Assembly (NCBI GenBank): GCA_903929795.1
Contig: CAIYWC010000080.1
Location: 1 to 64,000, forward strand
Reading direction: 5' to 3'
Source: an uncultured Myxococcales bacterium
GTDB lineage: Bacteria; Myxococcota_A; UBA9042
Length of the DNA: 64,000 nucleotides
Notes under the pieces: generated by a model
The model's input: the letters and a program-made list of their open reading frames with translations, nothing else
Database searches by the model: none
What the model was told of the DNA's origin: nothing
Position numbers and translations under genes: made by a program
Shown here: positions 42,401 to 52,162 of the stretch, one piece after another
How the letters are laid out: each line of letters begins with the position of its first letter
Position numbering within the stretch: position 1 is the first letter of the stretch

Positions 42401-44659
42401 CTACTGCGCGCGAAAGCTCTGCGTCCAGTCCGGCGGCGGCGGCGCTGAGCCATCCTTCAACTCGGCAAGCCAATCCTCGTCGGAGAGCCGTTTGATTTCG
42501 TGCACATCGACCTCGTGGTAGCGAAACGCTGGGCCGACAAACGTCTCCGCGCCCGTGCAGGTGTCCACCGTCAGGATCAGCTGGCTGACGTGGCCGGTCG
42601 CGACGTGCAGCACGTCCGGTCCAGGCAGCGGCCCGGTGTTCGGGTTCGTGTGGACGTCGGCGATCGTCGGCTTCCAGGCGCTGACGCTGTCCGAGCTGAA
42701 GAACAGCGTCGGATACCAGCCGCTGTACACGACGCCGCACATATTGCCTTGCGAAATCACGCTCTTCAAGAACGTCTGGTCGTCGGTCGACGTCCCCACG
42801 CCGGCCAGCTCGTGCTCCGCCGCGGTCTGCAGCTTGCCCATGATGTCCTGCCAATTCGTGAAGAATTTCGTGATATTCGCCTTGACGCCCGCGTCCGCCA
42901 CCGGCGTGTTGCCCAGCACCTGCACCGCCAGCGCGCCCAGCAGCTTCATGCGGGCAAAGAACTGGGGATACGGCTCCACATACGCGCCCGGATGCGCGCA
43001 CGTGACGCCGCCTGTGTAGCTCTGCTTGGCGTAGAGCAGCGTGTCGTGCCGGAGCTGCGCCCAGGAGCCGAGCTGCGTGTTCGCGGTCTTGTCGCGCCAA
43101 GCTGGCGTCCGCAGCGCGAACGGGAACGCCGCGTCCGTCGTCGGCGGGTTCAGCTGTCGCAGGCTGTCCAGCCACAGGTTGTACAGGTTGGCCTGCCAAA
43201 ACGCCGCGTCGTGCTGGTCAACGAGCCAGCGCACCGTATTCAGCGCGCCCCAGTAGGGGAACTTGGCGAAATCTGGCTGCAAAAGCGGCAGCACCTGGTC
43301 GTTGCCCAGCGCGAACAGCACGTCGAGCGGGTTCGGCAGCACGCGCTCGACTTTTTGGCCGCCGTGGATCACGCGGTCAAAGGTCACATTGCTGAACACA
43401 TAGGAATCAATGATGAATCTCTGGCCCAGCAGCGCAAAGGACGGCGGCAGCGGCGTCGGCGTACTCGTCGTCGGATCGACCTCCAGCACCTGGCTGGCGA
43501 TCTGCTGCGTGCCGTACTGGCCGCCGGTCAACTGGCCCACCAGCGTCTCCACTTGCGTCTGGGTCAGCGCGGCGATGTCCGACGCCGTCGTCCATTTCTG
43601 GTCCGCGACAAGCTTTTGGACGCCCGCAACGTTGATGTAGTCCACCGGCCCGACCATCAGTGCCAGCAAATCATCGGCTGACTGCAGCCCCGCCGCGGCG
43701 TTGCCCGTCTGGACCGCCTGCGCCAGCAGCATCGCCAGCATCAGCTGCCGTGGGCGGAACTGCCAATTGCCGGCAGCGTCCTGCTCGGCAAAGCGCAGAT
43801 CGGTGCGGCCCAGCCACATCAGCGCGCGAAAATAGTGTTCCAGCTCCGGCACGCCCAAATAGTGCCCGCGCGGCGTGAACTGGCTGAAATCCAGCGTGCG
43901 CGCGCTGCCGAACAGCTGGAGATCGACCATCTGCTCGGCCGCGACATCGTTCAGAATGTCGGCGACTTGCGCGTCGACGACCGCACCAGTCAAGCTCGGC
44001 AGCGTCGTTCCGGCCAGCAGGCTGCGCGCCACCGTCAGGTAGAGGTCCGCGTCCTGCTTGGCCAAGAGCGCGTCGGGCGCCGCGCCGATCGCCAGCCCCG
44101 GCAGCGCCGCCTGCGCTTTCGCCAGCGTGTCGTCGATGATGCCCAGCAGGCCGAACTGCTCCAAAGTCTTGAGAATATCGTCGTAGGAAGAATGGAGCGC
44201 TTGGCAGATCGCGTCCGTCGTCACGAGCACCGGCAGGTCCTTTTGGAACACGTCCAGCAGCGCTTCCGCCATCGTGTCGTGCTGTAGCCGGTCCGAGACC
44301 ACAAAACCGTTGGCTTGCAGCTTGGCCTTTTCGCCCGTCGAGAGCGTCAGCTTCTGGTCCACGAGGTCCATGTTCTTTGCCAGCAGCGGGTCGGCGGGCG
44401 GTGTGATGGGCTGCACCGCGTTCGCGGGCGTGTGCAGCGCCAGGAACTGCGCCAGCGTCATGTCATTCGCTCCGGCGACAATCGGCTGAAAAGTCGCGAG
44501 AAACTGCGCCTTTTCCGCGCTCACGCTGGGTGTGCCGGTCACGGGAACGCCGCTCTCATCGGGCCCGGCATCGGGTGTCGCGGGTGTTGGCCCGGCGCAC
44601 GCGGTTACGAAACTGCCCATCGCCAGCACAAACCACCACGTCCGGAGCGGCACAGCCAT
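42401..44659 (-). CDS. DUF3160-family lipoprotein
   Basis: This 752-residue lipoprotein (lipobox VTAC, Cys21) has a short Pro/Asp linker and then a long helical DUF3160 region of the type found in Myxococcota, Bacteroidota and Thermotogota. Typical elements include LVTTDAICQALHSSYDDILK early, RFIIDSYVFSNV in the middle, and LRHDTLLYAKQSY near the C-terminal third. The family's role is unknown; it is exported and often encoded near other lipoproteins. ATG 44659 was preferred because it begins the signal peptide. Confidence 0.85.
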   Translation of the reverse strand: MAVPLRTWWFVLAMGSFVTACAGPTPATPDAGPDESGVPVTGTPSVSAEKAQFLATFQPIVAGANDMTLAQFLALHTPANAVQPITPPADPLLAKNMDLVDQKLTLSTGEKAKLQANGFVVSDRLQHDTMAEALLDVFQKDLPVLVTTDAICQALHSSYDDILKTLEQFGLLGIIDDTLAKAQAALPGLAIGAAPDALLAKQDADLYLTVARSLLAGTTLPSLTGAVVDAQVADILNDVAAEQMVDLQLFGSARTLDFSQFTPRGHYLGVPELEHYFRALMWLGRTDLRFAEQDAAGNWQFRPRQLMLAMLLAQAVQTGNAAAGLQSADDLLALMVGPVDYINVAGVQKLVADQKWTTASDIAALTQTQVETLVGQLTGGQYGTQQIASQVLEVDPTTSTPTPLPPSFALLGQRFIIDSYVFSNVTFDRVIHGGQKVERVLPNPLDVLFALGNDQVLPLLQPDFAKFPYWGALNTVRWLVDQHDAAFWQANLYNLWLDSLRQLNPPTTDAAFPFALRTPAWRDKTANTQLGSWAQLRHDTLLYAKQSYTGGVTCAHPGAYVEPYPQFFARMKLLGALAVQVLGNTPVADAGVKANITKFFTNWQDIMGKLQTAAEHELAGVGTSTDDQTFLKSVISQGNMCGVVYSGWYPTLFFSSDSVSAWKPTIADVHTNPNTGPLPGPDVLHVATGHVSQLILTVDTCTGAETFVGPAFRYHEVDVHEIKRLSDEDWLAELKDGSAPPPPDWTQSFRAQ

Positions 44660-44783
44660 CCAAAACCCCACGTCAAGGCGCGGGAAACCGCCGCGCATTC
44701 GGGGCGAATGCAAGAACCGGACCAGCCGCCAGACCATCCGCGTCGGCCGGATAAGTCATTGCTGACAAAGTACTTTTACCGCG

Positions 44784-44815
44784 GGCGTGCGCGCGTGTGC
44801 GCCCGGGCGCACGCC
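44784..44815. other. Strong GC-rich hairpin between lipoprotein units
   Basis: Arms GGCGTGCGC (44784-44792) and GCGCACGCC (44807-44815) pair perfectly, and an overlapping palindrome GTGCGCCCGGGCGCAC covers 44797-44812. There is no T-tract on either side. It lies after the 44870-45658 gene and before the DUF3160 gene, so it may be a factor-dependent terminator. Confidence 0.5.
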
Positions 44816-44869
44816 GTGTGTGTGGGAATTTTCGACACAGGCTGCGAGAATCTCCACACCAGCCGCGCC

Positions 44870-45658
44870 CTACCGGGGCAATTTCGCCGCGTAGTCGTCG
44901 CCGAACCGCCAACTGAACGCGGGCGTTGCGAGCTCCATGTCCGCGGGCCAGTGGATGCCAGCGCGGCGCCAGAAGTCGACGTAGACGTCGTAATCGTCGA
45001 GGTCGTATTCGTCGTCGGGAAAGGCCGGACCGGCGACAAATGGCGGCGGTTCCGGGGCGAAAAAGCGCGCGAAAAAGCCCGGCTTCGGCGGCTTGGCAGC
45101 CTCCGCCTCCGCGTCCAGATTGCGCAAATAGGGCGCCATCAGCTCATCGGCCACGCGAAATTTTCGCGCGAGCAGCGCCGCGTCGCCCCGCCAGTTTTGC
45201 AGGTGCTCCGCCGCGTCCGCCGGCGCGGGATCCAGGCGTCCGGGTCGCGGGCAAAATTGATCAAGCGTTTCGCCATGTTCAATCAGCACGTGCGCCCAAT
45301 AGCCGCCATCGTCGACAAAAACCACCGACGCCAGCAGGTGCAACTGGCGCGTCAGAGCGGCGGCGATCGGCACGGCCTGCGCGACCAGATTGTCAGGCCA
45401 AAACACCACCGTCCAGCCGTTTTGTGGCTGAAAAATCAAGGTGTTGCTGGCGAATTCGTCGTTGACCGCCACCGCCGTGCAACCGAGGTCATGGGCCTGC
45501 GCCAAGCCGCAAATCGCCGCGGATAACGCTGCCGCGTCGCTGGTGCGAAATGCCGTTGTGCTCACGCACGCGCCCAAGTTGGATCCCCCGCAGCCGGCGC
45601 CACAGCCCGCGCTGCTACGTTGCCCCGCACACGCCTTTGGGTCAAGCGCTGCGGTCAT
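44870..45658 (-). CDS. Protein of unknown function coupled to GH1 gene
   Basis: The 262-residue product has no clear signal peptide. The first 35 residues hold five cysteines (KACAGQ, AGCGAGCGG, LGACVS). An alpha/beta region follows with GCTAVAVNDEFASNTLIF and NGWTVVFWPDN, and the tail is acidic and aromatic (DDEYDLDDYDVYVDFWRR). ATG 45658 overlaps the beta-glucosidase stop (ATGA), so the two are translationally coupled. The longer frame upstream lies within the glucosidase gene and was rejected. No family is recognised. Confidence 0.65.
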   Translation of the reverse strand: MTAALDPKACAGQRSSAGCGAGCGGSNLGACVSTTAFRTSDAAALSAAICGLAQAHDLGCTAVAVNDEFASNTLIFQPQNGWTVVFWPDNLVAQAVPIAAALTRQLHLLASVVFVDDGGYWAHVLIEHGETLDQFCPRPGRLDPAPADAAEHLQNWRGDAALLARKFRVADELMAPYLRNLDAEAEAAKPPKPGFFARFFAPEPPPFVAGPAFPDDEYDLDDYDVYVDFWRRAGIHWPADMELATPAFSWRFGDDYAAKLPR

Positions 45659-47229
45659 GGCGTCGTCTTGTCCGTCACATACTTCTGCGCCGTCCACTTC
45701 GTGTATGTGTCCGCCGAGATCGCCCGCTGCGCCGCGATGTCGCCGTAGACGCCCGCCGTCGTCGTTTTGGTCCGCGGGAAACTGGGCTGCGTGTAGTCGA
45801 TACGGAACAGCCCCAGCCGCGGCTCCTGGCCATGCGCCCACTCAAAGTTGTCCACGATCGACCAGTGCATGTACCCGCGAATGTCGATGCCGCGCGCGAT
45901 CGCGCTTGCGATCACCGCGAGGTGGTCGACCAGATAGTGCGGCCGCTGCACGTCCGTTGTGTCCGCGCAGCCATTTTCCGTAATGTACAAAGGCAGTTGC
46001 CAACGCATCGCCGCGTGCGTGAGCACGTTCAGGAACGCGCCGGGGTTGATTTCCGTGCCCAGATCGCTGTGCGGCAAGGCTGCGTTGTAGCTCGCGACGT
46101 CGGTGATCGGCAGCGCGTCGATCCCGGCGAGCAGCCCGGGAATCGACTCGGCGCGCGACGGACCATAGTAGTTCAGGCCGATCCAGTCCAAAGAACCCTT
46201 CAATTCCGGATAGTTGCCCTCGGGTGGCGTCGTCGTTGTCGTCGTTGCCTTGCCGTCCAGATCCAGATCGAGGTTACCGGTCGTCAGCGCATCGAGCCAC
46301 GCGTCGTTCGCCGCATAATTCAGGCGCGCCGCCGCCGCGACGTCGTCCGCCGACGTTGGATCCAGCGGGTAGAACGGCATCGCCGCCATCGCACAGCCGA
46401 CGGTCTCCGCCACGCCGTCGCCGTCCGCGTCCACGTCATCCAGCGAGCGCACGAGCGCCGCGGCTTTGCCATGTGCAAACGCGAGGTTAGCGAACACTGC
46501 GCGCGCGCCGTCGATGTCCAATGTGAAGCCTGGCGGCAGCGAGCCCTGGAGGTAGCTGCCGGCGATCACCGAGAACGGCTCGTTGATGATCGGATAATCG
46601 TCCACATAGCCCTTGACCTGCGGCAGCACCCACGCGACGAACGCCGCGAAACGCGTGGCAAATTCCGGATTGTAAACGCCCAGCATGTCCACCGGGCACG
46701 TCTGCTTGCCGGCATCGCAGCCAACCGGGCTCGCGACGTCGACCGGCGTGGTCCAGTGAAAAAAGGTCAGGAAAATCTTGATGTTGTGCGCCCGTGCCGC
46801 TTTGAGCACGTCCAGCACGTGGTTCATCTCCGCCTGGTCAAACTGGCCCTGCTTGGGCTCCAGCCGCGGCCAGTCCAGCGAGAAGCGAAATGCCGTCAGC
46901 CCCAGCGCCGCCATCTGGTCGATGTCCGACTGCCACTGCTCGCGAAAGTCCGACGCCTTGCCGCTGTGCTCGCCGTTGCACTTGCCCAGATCCTCCCACT
47001 GCGACCAGTTGGACGTGATGCTCGCGTCGCCCGGCAGCCACGTGCCCTCGCCCTGATACTGCGCAATCGCGCTGCCGAACAGGAAGCCGTCGGGGAACAC
47101 GAACGGCGGCTGGCCCATCGTCAGCGGCTTGCCGTCATAGATGACCTTGGCAGGCGTGGTCGTGGCGCGCGCCGCATCGCAAGCCGGCAACGTGAGAAAG
47201 GTCAGCAGGATCAGGAGGTGTGTACGCAT
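45655..47229 (-). CDS. GH1 beta-glucosidase-like lipoprotein
   Basis: This 524-residue lipoprotein (lipobox LPAC, Cys17) has a glycoside hydrolase family 1 barrel. FLFGSAIAQYQGEG is the GH1 N-terminal signature, the acid/base Glu is in PIINEPFS and the nucleophile Glu in YITENG, and HWSIVDNFEWAHG is the late substrate loop. Both catalytic residues are present, so it should hydrolyse beta-glucosides or similar sugars at the envelope. GH1 enzymes are usually cytoplasmic, so lipid anchoring is unusual. ATG 47229 starts the signal peptide; the longer frame upstream is non-coding. Confidence 0.92.
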   Translation of the reverse strand: MRTHLLILLTFLTLPACDAARATTTPAKVIYDGKPLTMGQPPFVFPDGFLFGSAIAQYQGEGTWLPGDASITSNWSQWEDLGKCNGEHSGKASDFREQWQSDIDQMAALGLTAFRFSLDWPRLEPKQGQFDQAEMNHVLDVLKAARAHNIKIFLTFFHWTTPVDVASPVGCDAGKQTCPVDMLGVYNPEFATRFAAFVAWVLPQVKGYVDDYPIINEPFSVIAGSYLQGSLPPGFTLDIDGARAVFANLAFAHGKAAALVRSLDDVDADGDGVAETVGCAMAAMPFYPLDPTSADDVAAAARLNYAANDAWLDALTTGNLDLDLDGKATTTTTTPPEGNYPELKGSLDWIGLNYYGPSRAESIPGLLAGIDALPITDVASYNAALPHSDLGTEINPGAFLNVLTHAAMRWQLPLYITENGCADTTDVQRPHYLVDHLAVIASAIARGIDIRGYMHWSIVDNFEWAHGQEPRLGLFRIDYTQPSFPRTKTTTAGVYGDIAAQRAISADTYTKWTAQKYVTDKTTP

Positions 47230-47266
47230 GGCCGCTTCATGCGCCGAATCGTCACGCGCGTCAATC

Positions 47267-47295
47267 TTCGCACGGCAGCCGGGCGCTGGTACACT
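47267..47295 (+). promoter_or_regulatory. Possible promoter (TTCGCA-17-TACACT)
   Basis: TTCGCA (47267-47272) is 17 bases from TACACT (47290-47295). It predicts transcription about 30 bases before the GTG start at 47334. The -35 box is imperfect. Confidence 0.35.
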
Positions 47296-47333
47296 GGACG
47301 GATGCGCCATGCGGGCGCGCGGGCGGGCGAGCG

Positions 47334-50069
47334 GTGGCGCATTTTTGGCGATGGACAGCGGGGATCGTCGCAGCGACGCTGGCGGCCTGTGGCAGCGCGT
47401 CGCCGGCGCCGTCGGTGGACGCTGGCGATGCATTTCAAACGGGCGATCAGGATCTCGTGCTCGACGACACCGGCCTGGACAGCCACGGCAGCGACGCCGT
47501 TGCGGAGGTCACCGCAGCGGATGCCGCTCCCGACGTCGCTCCCGACGTCGCCAAGGACACGAGCGGCGGCTGCGAGTTCGCCGCCAACCCCGCCAGCGGC
47601 GAGCCCGGCGCCAGCTGCACCACCGCGGACGATTGCCAGAGCGGTTTTTGCGTCGAAGCCGCCCAGGGCAAGATCTGCACCATGGCGTGCGTCAGCTGCT
47701 GCCCCAGCGGCTTTGCGTGCCTCGCATCTCCAGGAAATGATGCGATTTTTGCCTGCCTGCCCAAGCTGACCGCGCTCTGCCGGCCCTGCGCGGCGGACAG
47801 CGATTGCGCGGCGCTCAGCAACGGCGCGCTGTGCGTCTCCAGCGGCGCGGGTGGCGCATTCTGCGGCGGCCTGTGCGCCAACGACGGCGACTGCCCCAGC
47901 GGCTATGGCTGCGTCGCCAGCCAAGGCAGCCAGGGCGCCAGCGCACAATGCGTCAGCAAATCAGGAACTTGCAGTTGCTCGCCGCGATCCATCGCCGACG
48001 GTGCCAGCACGGTTTGCCACGCGGCCAACGCGATCGGCAGCTGCTCCGGCGCCCGCAAGTGCCTGGCCGGCGGCTTGACCGCCTGCGACGCGCCCGCGCC
48101 GGCGACCGAGACCTGCAACGGCGTCGATGACAACTGCAACGGCGTCACCGACGAACCCGGCAGCGTCGGCTGCACGCCGTATTTCGCCGACAAGGACAGC
48201 GACGGCGTCGGCGCGGGTTCCGGCGCATGTTTGTGCAAGCCAAACGCGGACTTCTCCGCCAGCTCCGGCGCCGATTGTAATGACGCCAATCCGGCGATTC
48301 ACCCTGGCGCCACAGAGCTGTGCAACGGCATCGACGACAACTGCAACGGCAAAACCGACGAAGGCTTTGCGGACATGGACGGCGACGGCATCGCGGACTG
48401 CATCGACACGGACATGGACGGCGACGGCGTGGCCAACAGCGTGGACTGCTCGCCGACCGACGCCGCGATCTTCCCCGGCGCGGTGGAAATCTGCGACGGC
48501 CTGGACAACAACTGCAACGGCGAGACCGACGAGGAATACGCCAGCGGCTGCAAGTTCTTTTTGCGCGACGAAGACGGCGACGGCTTTGGCATCTCCAGCG
48601 ACGCGAAGTGCCTGTGCGCGACCGCAGGCGTGTACGCGGCGCTGACCGGCGGCGACTGCAACGACGGCGACGCCAGCGTGCACCCCGGCGCCGTCGAGAG
48701 CTGCAACGCGGTGGACGACAACTGCGACGGCGCGACGGATCCGCCGGGCTCGGTGGGCTGCAGCAACTTCTGGCCCGACAAGGACGCCGACGGCTACGGC
48801 ACCGGCGGCGCGGCGGCGGCCAAATGCCTGTGCGGCGCGATCGCCGGCTACGTGCCGCAAACGGGCGACTGCGACGATACCAACTTTGCGATTCACCCAG
48901 GCGCCAAGGAAATCTGCAATGGTTTCGATGACAACTGCGACGGCAAGACCGACCCGCCCAACAGCGGCGACTGCGCGACCTACTACGCCGACGCGGACGG
49001 CGACGGCTGGGGCGCCAGCGGTGGCACGCAATGCCTGTGCGGCCCGCTGGGCGACTTCACCGTGACCCAGGCCGGCGACTGCGCCGACAACAACGCGGCC
49101 ATCCACCCCGGCGCCACGGAAATCTGCAACGGAATGGACGACAATTGCGACGGCAAGACCGACGAAGGCGTGCAGATTCTCTACTTTGCCGACGTCGACG
49201 GCGACGGTTGGGGCTATGGCTTTGGCCAGCTGCTGTGCGCGCCCAAGGCCAAGTTCACCGCGCTCCAGGGCGGCGACTGCAACGACGCCAACCCGGCCAT
49301 CTACCCCGGCGCGCCGGAAATTTGCGACCTGCTGGACGACAACTGCGATGGCCTGACCGACGAGAACTTGCCGCAAGCGACGTATTACAAGGACGCGGAT
49401 GGCGATGGCTACGGGAATCCCACGATTTTCGCGGTGTTGTGTGGCCCGCTCAACCATTTTGTCGCCAACAACACCGACTGCGACGACACCAATCCGGCCG
49501 TGCATCCCGGCGCCGTGGAAATCATGTGCAACGGCCTGGACGACGACTGCGTGGGCGGCGACTCCTGCGACCCGGCCAGTTGCGTGCCGGTGCTGATCGC
49601 CGACTTCGAGGGCGCGTTCGGCAACGGCTGGACCGTCGGCGCCGGCTGGGGCGTCGGCGCGTGGGCGAAGAGCACGACCAACGGCGGCCAGCACGGTTTC
49701 GGCTACGGCGATGGCGTCAACTATCTGAATTCTGGGATTAATGGCAGCGCAGCCTCGACGCAAGTGCTCATCTTGCCCGGGACGACGGCGATCACGCTGG
49801 ACCACTGGTACAACCCGGACGCCCAGGAAGCCATCTCCGGCACCACCTCCCGCGACACTTTGGTCCTGACAGTGAACGGCACCGTTGAGCTGAACCTCAA
49901 TCCAAACAATGACTTTGCCAGCGCTTGGACGATCGGCAAGGTGATCCCCATCCCGAGCGCGTGGTGGGGGAAGACCGTGACCATCCAATTCGTTTTCGCC
50001 ACCAAAGACGACAAATTCAACCACGGCGCCGGCTTCGCTGTCGACAATCTCGCGACGACCTGCCAATAA
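47334..50069 (+). CDS. MopE-type repeat lipoprotein
   Basis: The 911-residue product has a lipoprotein signal (TLAAC, Cys19) and an Asp/Ala spacer. Two Cys-rich blocks follow, with CTTADDCQSGFC and CANDGDCPSGYG. Then come eight repeats of about 65 residues with consensus E-x-C-NG-x-DDNC-x-G-x-TD, most with a following DADGDGWG-like loop and an IHPGA-E segment. This is the MopE/metal-binding repeat found in copper-repressed MopE and many myxobacterial surface proteins. The last 170 residues form a beta-sandwich-like domain (ADFEGAFGNGWTVGAGWG). The start is GTG 47334 with a weak ribosome site. It probably binds calcium or another metal on the surface. Confidence 0.88.
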   Translation: MAHFWRWTAGIVAATLAACGSASPAPSVDAGDAFQTGDQDLVLDDTGLDSHGSDAVAEVTAADAAPDVAPDVAKDTSGGCEFAANPASGEPGASCTTADDCQSGFCVEAAQGKICTMACVSCCPSGFACLASPGNDAIFACLPKLTALCRPCAADSDCAALSNGALCVSSGAGGAFCGGLCANDGDCPSGYGCVASQGSQGASAQCVSKSGTCSCSPRSIADGASTVCHAANAIGSCSGARKCLAGGLTACDAPAPATETCNGVDDNCNGVTDEPGSVGCTPYFADKDSDGVGAGSGACLCKPNADFSASSGADCNDANPAIHPGATELCNGIDDNCNGKTDEGFADMDGDGIADCIDTDMDGDGVANSVDCSPTDAAIFPGAVEICDGLDNNCNGETDEEYASGCKFFLRDEDGDGFGISSDAKCLCATAGVYAALTGGDCNDGDASVHPGAVESCNAVDDNCDGATDPPGSVGCSNFWPDKDADGYGTGGAAAAKCLCGAIAGYVPQTGDCDDTNFAIHPGAKEICNGFDDNCDGKTDPPNSGDCATYYADADGDGWGASGGTQCLCGPLGDFTVTQAGDCADNNAAIHPGATEICNGMDDNCDGKTDEGVQILYFADVDGDGWGYGFGQLLCAPKAKFTALQGGDCNDANPAIYPGAPEICDLLDDNCDGLTDENLPQATYYKDADGDGYGNPTIFAVLCGPLNHFVANNTDCDDTNPAVHPGAVEIMCNGLDDDCVGGDSCDPASCVPVLIADFEGAFGNGWTVGAGWGVGAWAKSTTNGGQHGFGYGDGVNYLNSGINGSAASTQVLILPGTTAITLDHWYNPDAQEAISGTTSRDTLVLTVNGTVELNLNPNNDFASAWTIGKVIPIPSAWWGKTVTIQFVFATKDDKFNHGAGFAVDNLATTCQ

Positions 50070-50107
50070 CGCGGGCTGCGGATTCCGAAACTGCCCATGG
50101 AGACCAG

Positions 50108-51778
50108 ATGCTGCGCCACCTGTTGACGACGACGTGTGTCCTGACGCTTGCCGCGTGCGCGACCCAGACCCAGGCGCCGGCGCCGGCGGTGACGGATTGG
50201 AGCGCGACGGCGCAGTTGCCTGATTCCGGCGATCGGCGCGACATTTACAACCTCGGCGACGCGCTGGCGGACACGGCGTCGCGCGGCCTGCGGCACATTT
50301 CGACCTGGCCAGTGACGGTGTCCGGCGTGCTGCTGCCGTGGCGGCCGATCGCCGTGGTGTTCGACCCGAATGCAACTTCGGCAGATATCCTGCAATTGCA
50401 GGCGGTTGGCCGCGTCGCGCTGGGTTTTGGCACGACCGACGAGATGTACGCATTTTTGGGCCTGTCCAAGCGCGCTGCGGCGGCGGAGGCGTTCGCGGGC
50501 GTGAACTGGCCGCCGGAACTGGTCGCGGGGCAATTCCTGGGCGCCGGCACGCTGTCCACGAGCCATGGCCCGGCGCTGACGTTTTCCTGCGCCACCTGCC
50601 ATGTCGCGACTTTCTTTGGCAAAACAATCGTCGGCATGACCAACCGGCACTCGCGCGCCAACGTGTTTTTTGGCATGGCCAAGCAGTTCTTTCCCGCCGT
50701 GACCGACGACCTGCTTGTCGCCAAGACCCAGGCGACGCCGGACGAGCTCGCGCTGATGGACCGCGCGCAGGCGAACCTGCCGGCCGTGGGCTACAAGGAG
50801 CCGCGCGCGCACGGGCTGGACACGTCGCTGGCGCAGGTGGCGCTGAGCCTCGCGCGCAGGCAGCCGGACGCGTGGGCGACCCGCGACGCGACCCTGGAGG
50901 CGACGCCGCGGCCCAACGATCTGGAGACCTTCACGGCGGACAGCAAGCCAGCGGTGTGGTGGAGCCTGAAGTACAAGACACGCTGGCTGTCCGACGGCTC
51001 GATTGTCTCGGGAAATCCGGTATTTACCAACTTCTTGTGGAATGAGCTGGGCCGCGGCACGGACCTGCACGAGCTCAACGACTGGCTGGCCGCGAACCAG
51101 ACGATCATCCAGGAACTGACGGCGCTGGTTTTTGCCAACACGCCGCCGCGCTGGCAGGACGTGTTCCCGGACCTGCCGCTGGACGTGACGGCGGCGGCGC
51201 GCGGCAAGGTGAGCTTCGACGCGATGTGCGCGACCTGCCACGGCACCTACGACAAGGACTTTTCCGCAGGCGATACGCACACTTTGGCGGTTCACTACCA
51301 CAGCGTCACGCCGGTGCTGGATGTGGGCACGGACCCGCAGCGCGCCAAGGGCATGGCGACGTTTGCGACAAATCTCAATAATTTGGCGATTTCCCAAGCG
51401 ATGGGCACCGTCGTGGAAGTGCAGACCGGCTACGTGCCGCCGCCGCTGGAAGGCATCTTCACGCGCTACCCGTACCTGCACAACCAGAGCGTGCCGACGC
51501 TGTGCGAGCTGCTGCGGCCAGCAAAATGGCGCACCGCGCAGTTCTGGATGGGCCCGGACGCCAACGCCGCGACGGACTACGATCCGGGCTGCGTGGGCCT
51601 GCCGGTGGGCGCCGCGATTCCCGACGCTTGGAAGAATGACCCGCAAAATCAAATGGATACAACCCAACCGGGCCTGAGCAACCAGGGCCACGAGGCGATG
51701 CTGCTGGACGCAAACGGCAACGAGCTGCTGACTGCCACCCAGCGCGCGGATCTGATAGCCTTCCTGAAGACGCTGTGA
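50108..51778 (+). CDS. Cytochrome c-type lipoprotein with two CxxCH sites
   Basis: This 556-residue lipoprotein (lipobox LAAC, Cys17) has two identical CATCH haem c motifs at 161-165 and 374-378, embedded in TFSCATCHVATFFG and DAMCATCHGTYD. The arrangement resembles di-haem c peroxidase or oxidase-like secreted cytochromes, but no specific family is certain. Haem attachment would occur in the periplasm. ATG 50108 follows GGAG by five bases. It is 38 bases after the MopE-type gene and may be co-transcribed with it, which invites a metal-redox link. Confidence 0.85.
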   Translation: MLRHLLTTTCVLTLAACATQTQAPAPAVTDWSATAQLPDSGDRRDIYNLGDALADTASRGLRHISTWPVTVSGVLLPWRPIAVVFDPNATSADILQLQAVGRVALGFGTTDEMYAFLGLSKRAAAAEAFAGVNWPPELVAGQFLGAGTLSTSHGPALTFSCATCHVATFFGKTIVGMTNRHSRANVFFGMAKQFFPAVTDDLLVAKTQATPDELALMDRAQANLPAVGYKEPRAHGLDTSLAQVALSLARRQPDAWATRDATLEATPRPNDLETFTADSKPAVWWSLKYKTRWLSDGSIVSGNPVFTNFLWNELGRGTDLHELNDWLAANQTIIQELTALVFANTPPRWQDVFPDLPLDVTAAARGKVSFDAMCATCHGTYDKDFSAGDTHTLAVHYHSVTPVLDVGTDPQRAKGMATFATNLNNLAISQAMGTVVEVQTGYVPPPLEGIFTRYPYLHNQSVPTLCELLRPAKWRTAQFWMGPDANAATDYDPGCVGLPVGAAIPDAWKNDPQNQMDTTQPGLSNQGHEAMLLDANGNELLTATQRADLIAFLKTL

Positions 51779-51790
51779 CGGAGGCGGGCG

Positions 51791-52162
51791 CTGCGACGTA
51801 CTTTGCTGATAGTGCTGCTTTTTTCGACAGCCAGCTGTGCGTCGCTGATCTTTCGCGCGGGTCAGCCGACCATCATCGGCGACCCTGCGCGCGGATCGGC
51901 GCAGGACCTGGTCATGACCAACCGCGAAGGCCAGCAGTTTCGCATCGCGCGCGCCGGCGTGGCGGACATGCGCCTGGGCGGTGAGCGGACGCTGCTGTGG
52001 TCGCTGGCGACCATCGACGGCGCGCTGATCGGCGTGCCCGTTGGGCTAATCCAGTGGGCGGGCGAGGCGATGACGATCGAGGCGATGGACGGTAATCCCA
52101 AGCGACTTCCAATGGTTGTCGATGAAGAGGAAGTTGTCGTTCCGCCTGAGGTGCGGCCATGA
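51791..52162 (+). CDS. Small lipoprotein, probable CTG start
   Basis: The 123-residue lipoprotein has the lipobox TASC. With CTG 51791 as start, the signal reads (M)RRTLLIVLLFSTASC, a complete n-, h- and c-region. GGAGG (51780-51784) is then exactly six bases away. The alternative TTG 51803 loses the two arginines and is 18 bases from the ribosome site. The body has a beta-rich part and one hydrophobic segment with a G-x3-G motif. It overlaps the next lipoprotein by ATGA and the two look alike in layout. Confidence 0.6.
   Translation: MRRTLLIVLLFSTASCASLIFRAGQPTIIGDPARGSAQDLVMTNREGQQFRIARAGVADMRLGGERTLLWSLATIDGALIGVPVGLIQWAGEAMTIEAMDGNPKRLPMVVDEEEVVVPPEVRP

Noticed and set aside
47800-49600. 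Possible CRISPR or tandem DNA array
   Set aside because: The periodic similarity is coding. It keeps frame, has diverged third positions, and encodes MopE-type units of uneven length.
47961-50627. An 888-codon minus-strand frame opposite the MopE-type and cytochrome genes
   Set aside because: It is a Val/Ala/Arg-rich shadow of the DNA repeats on the coding strand, with no signal, motif or ribosome site.
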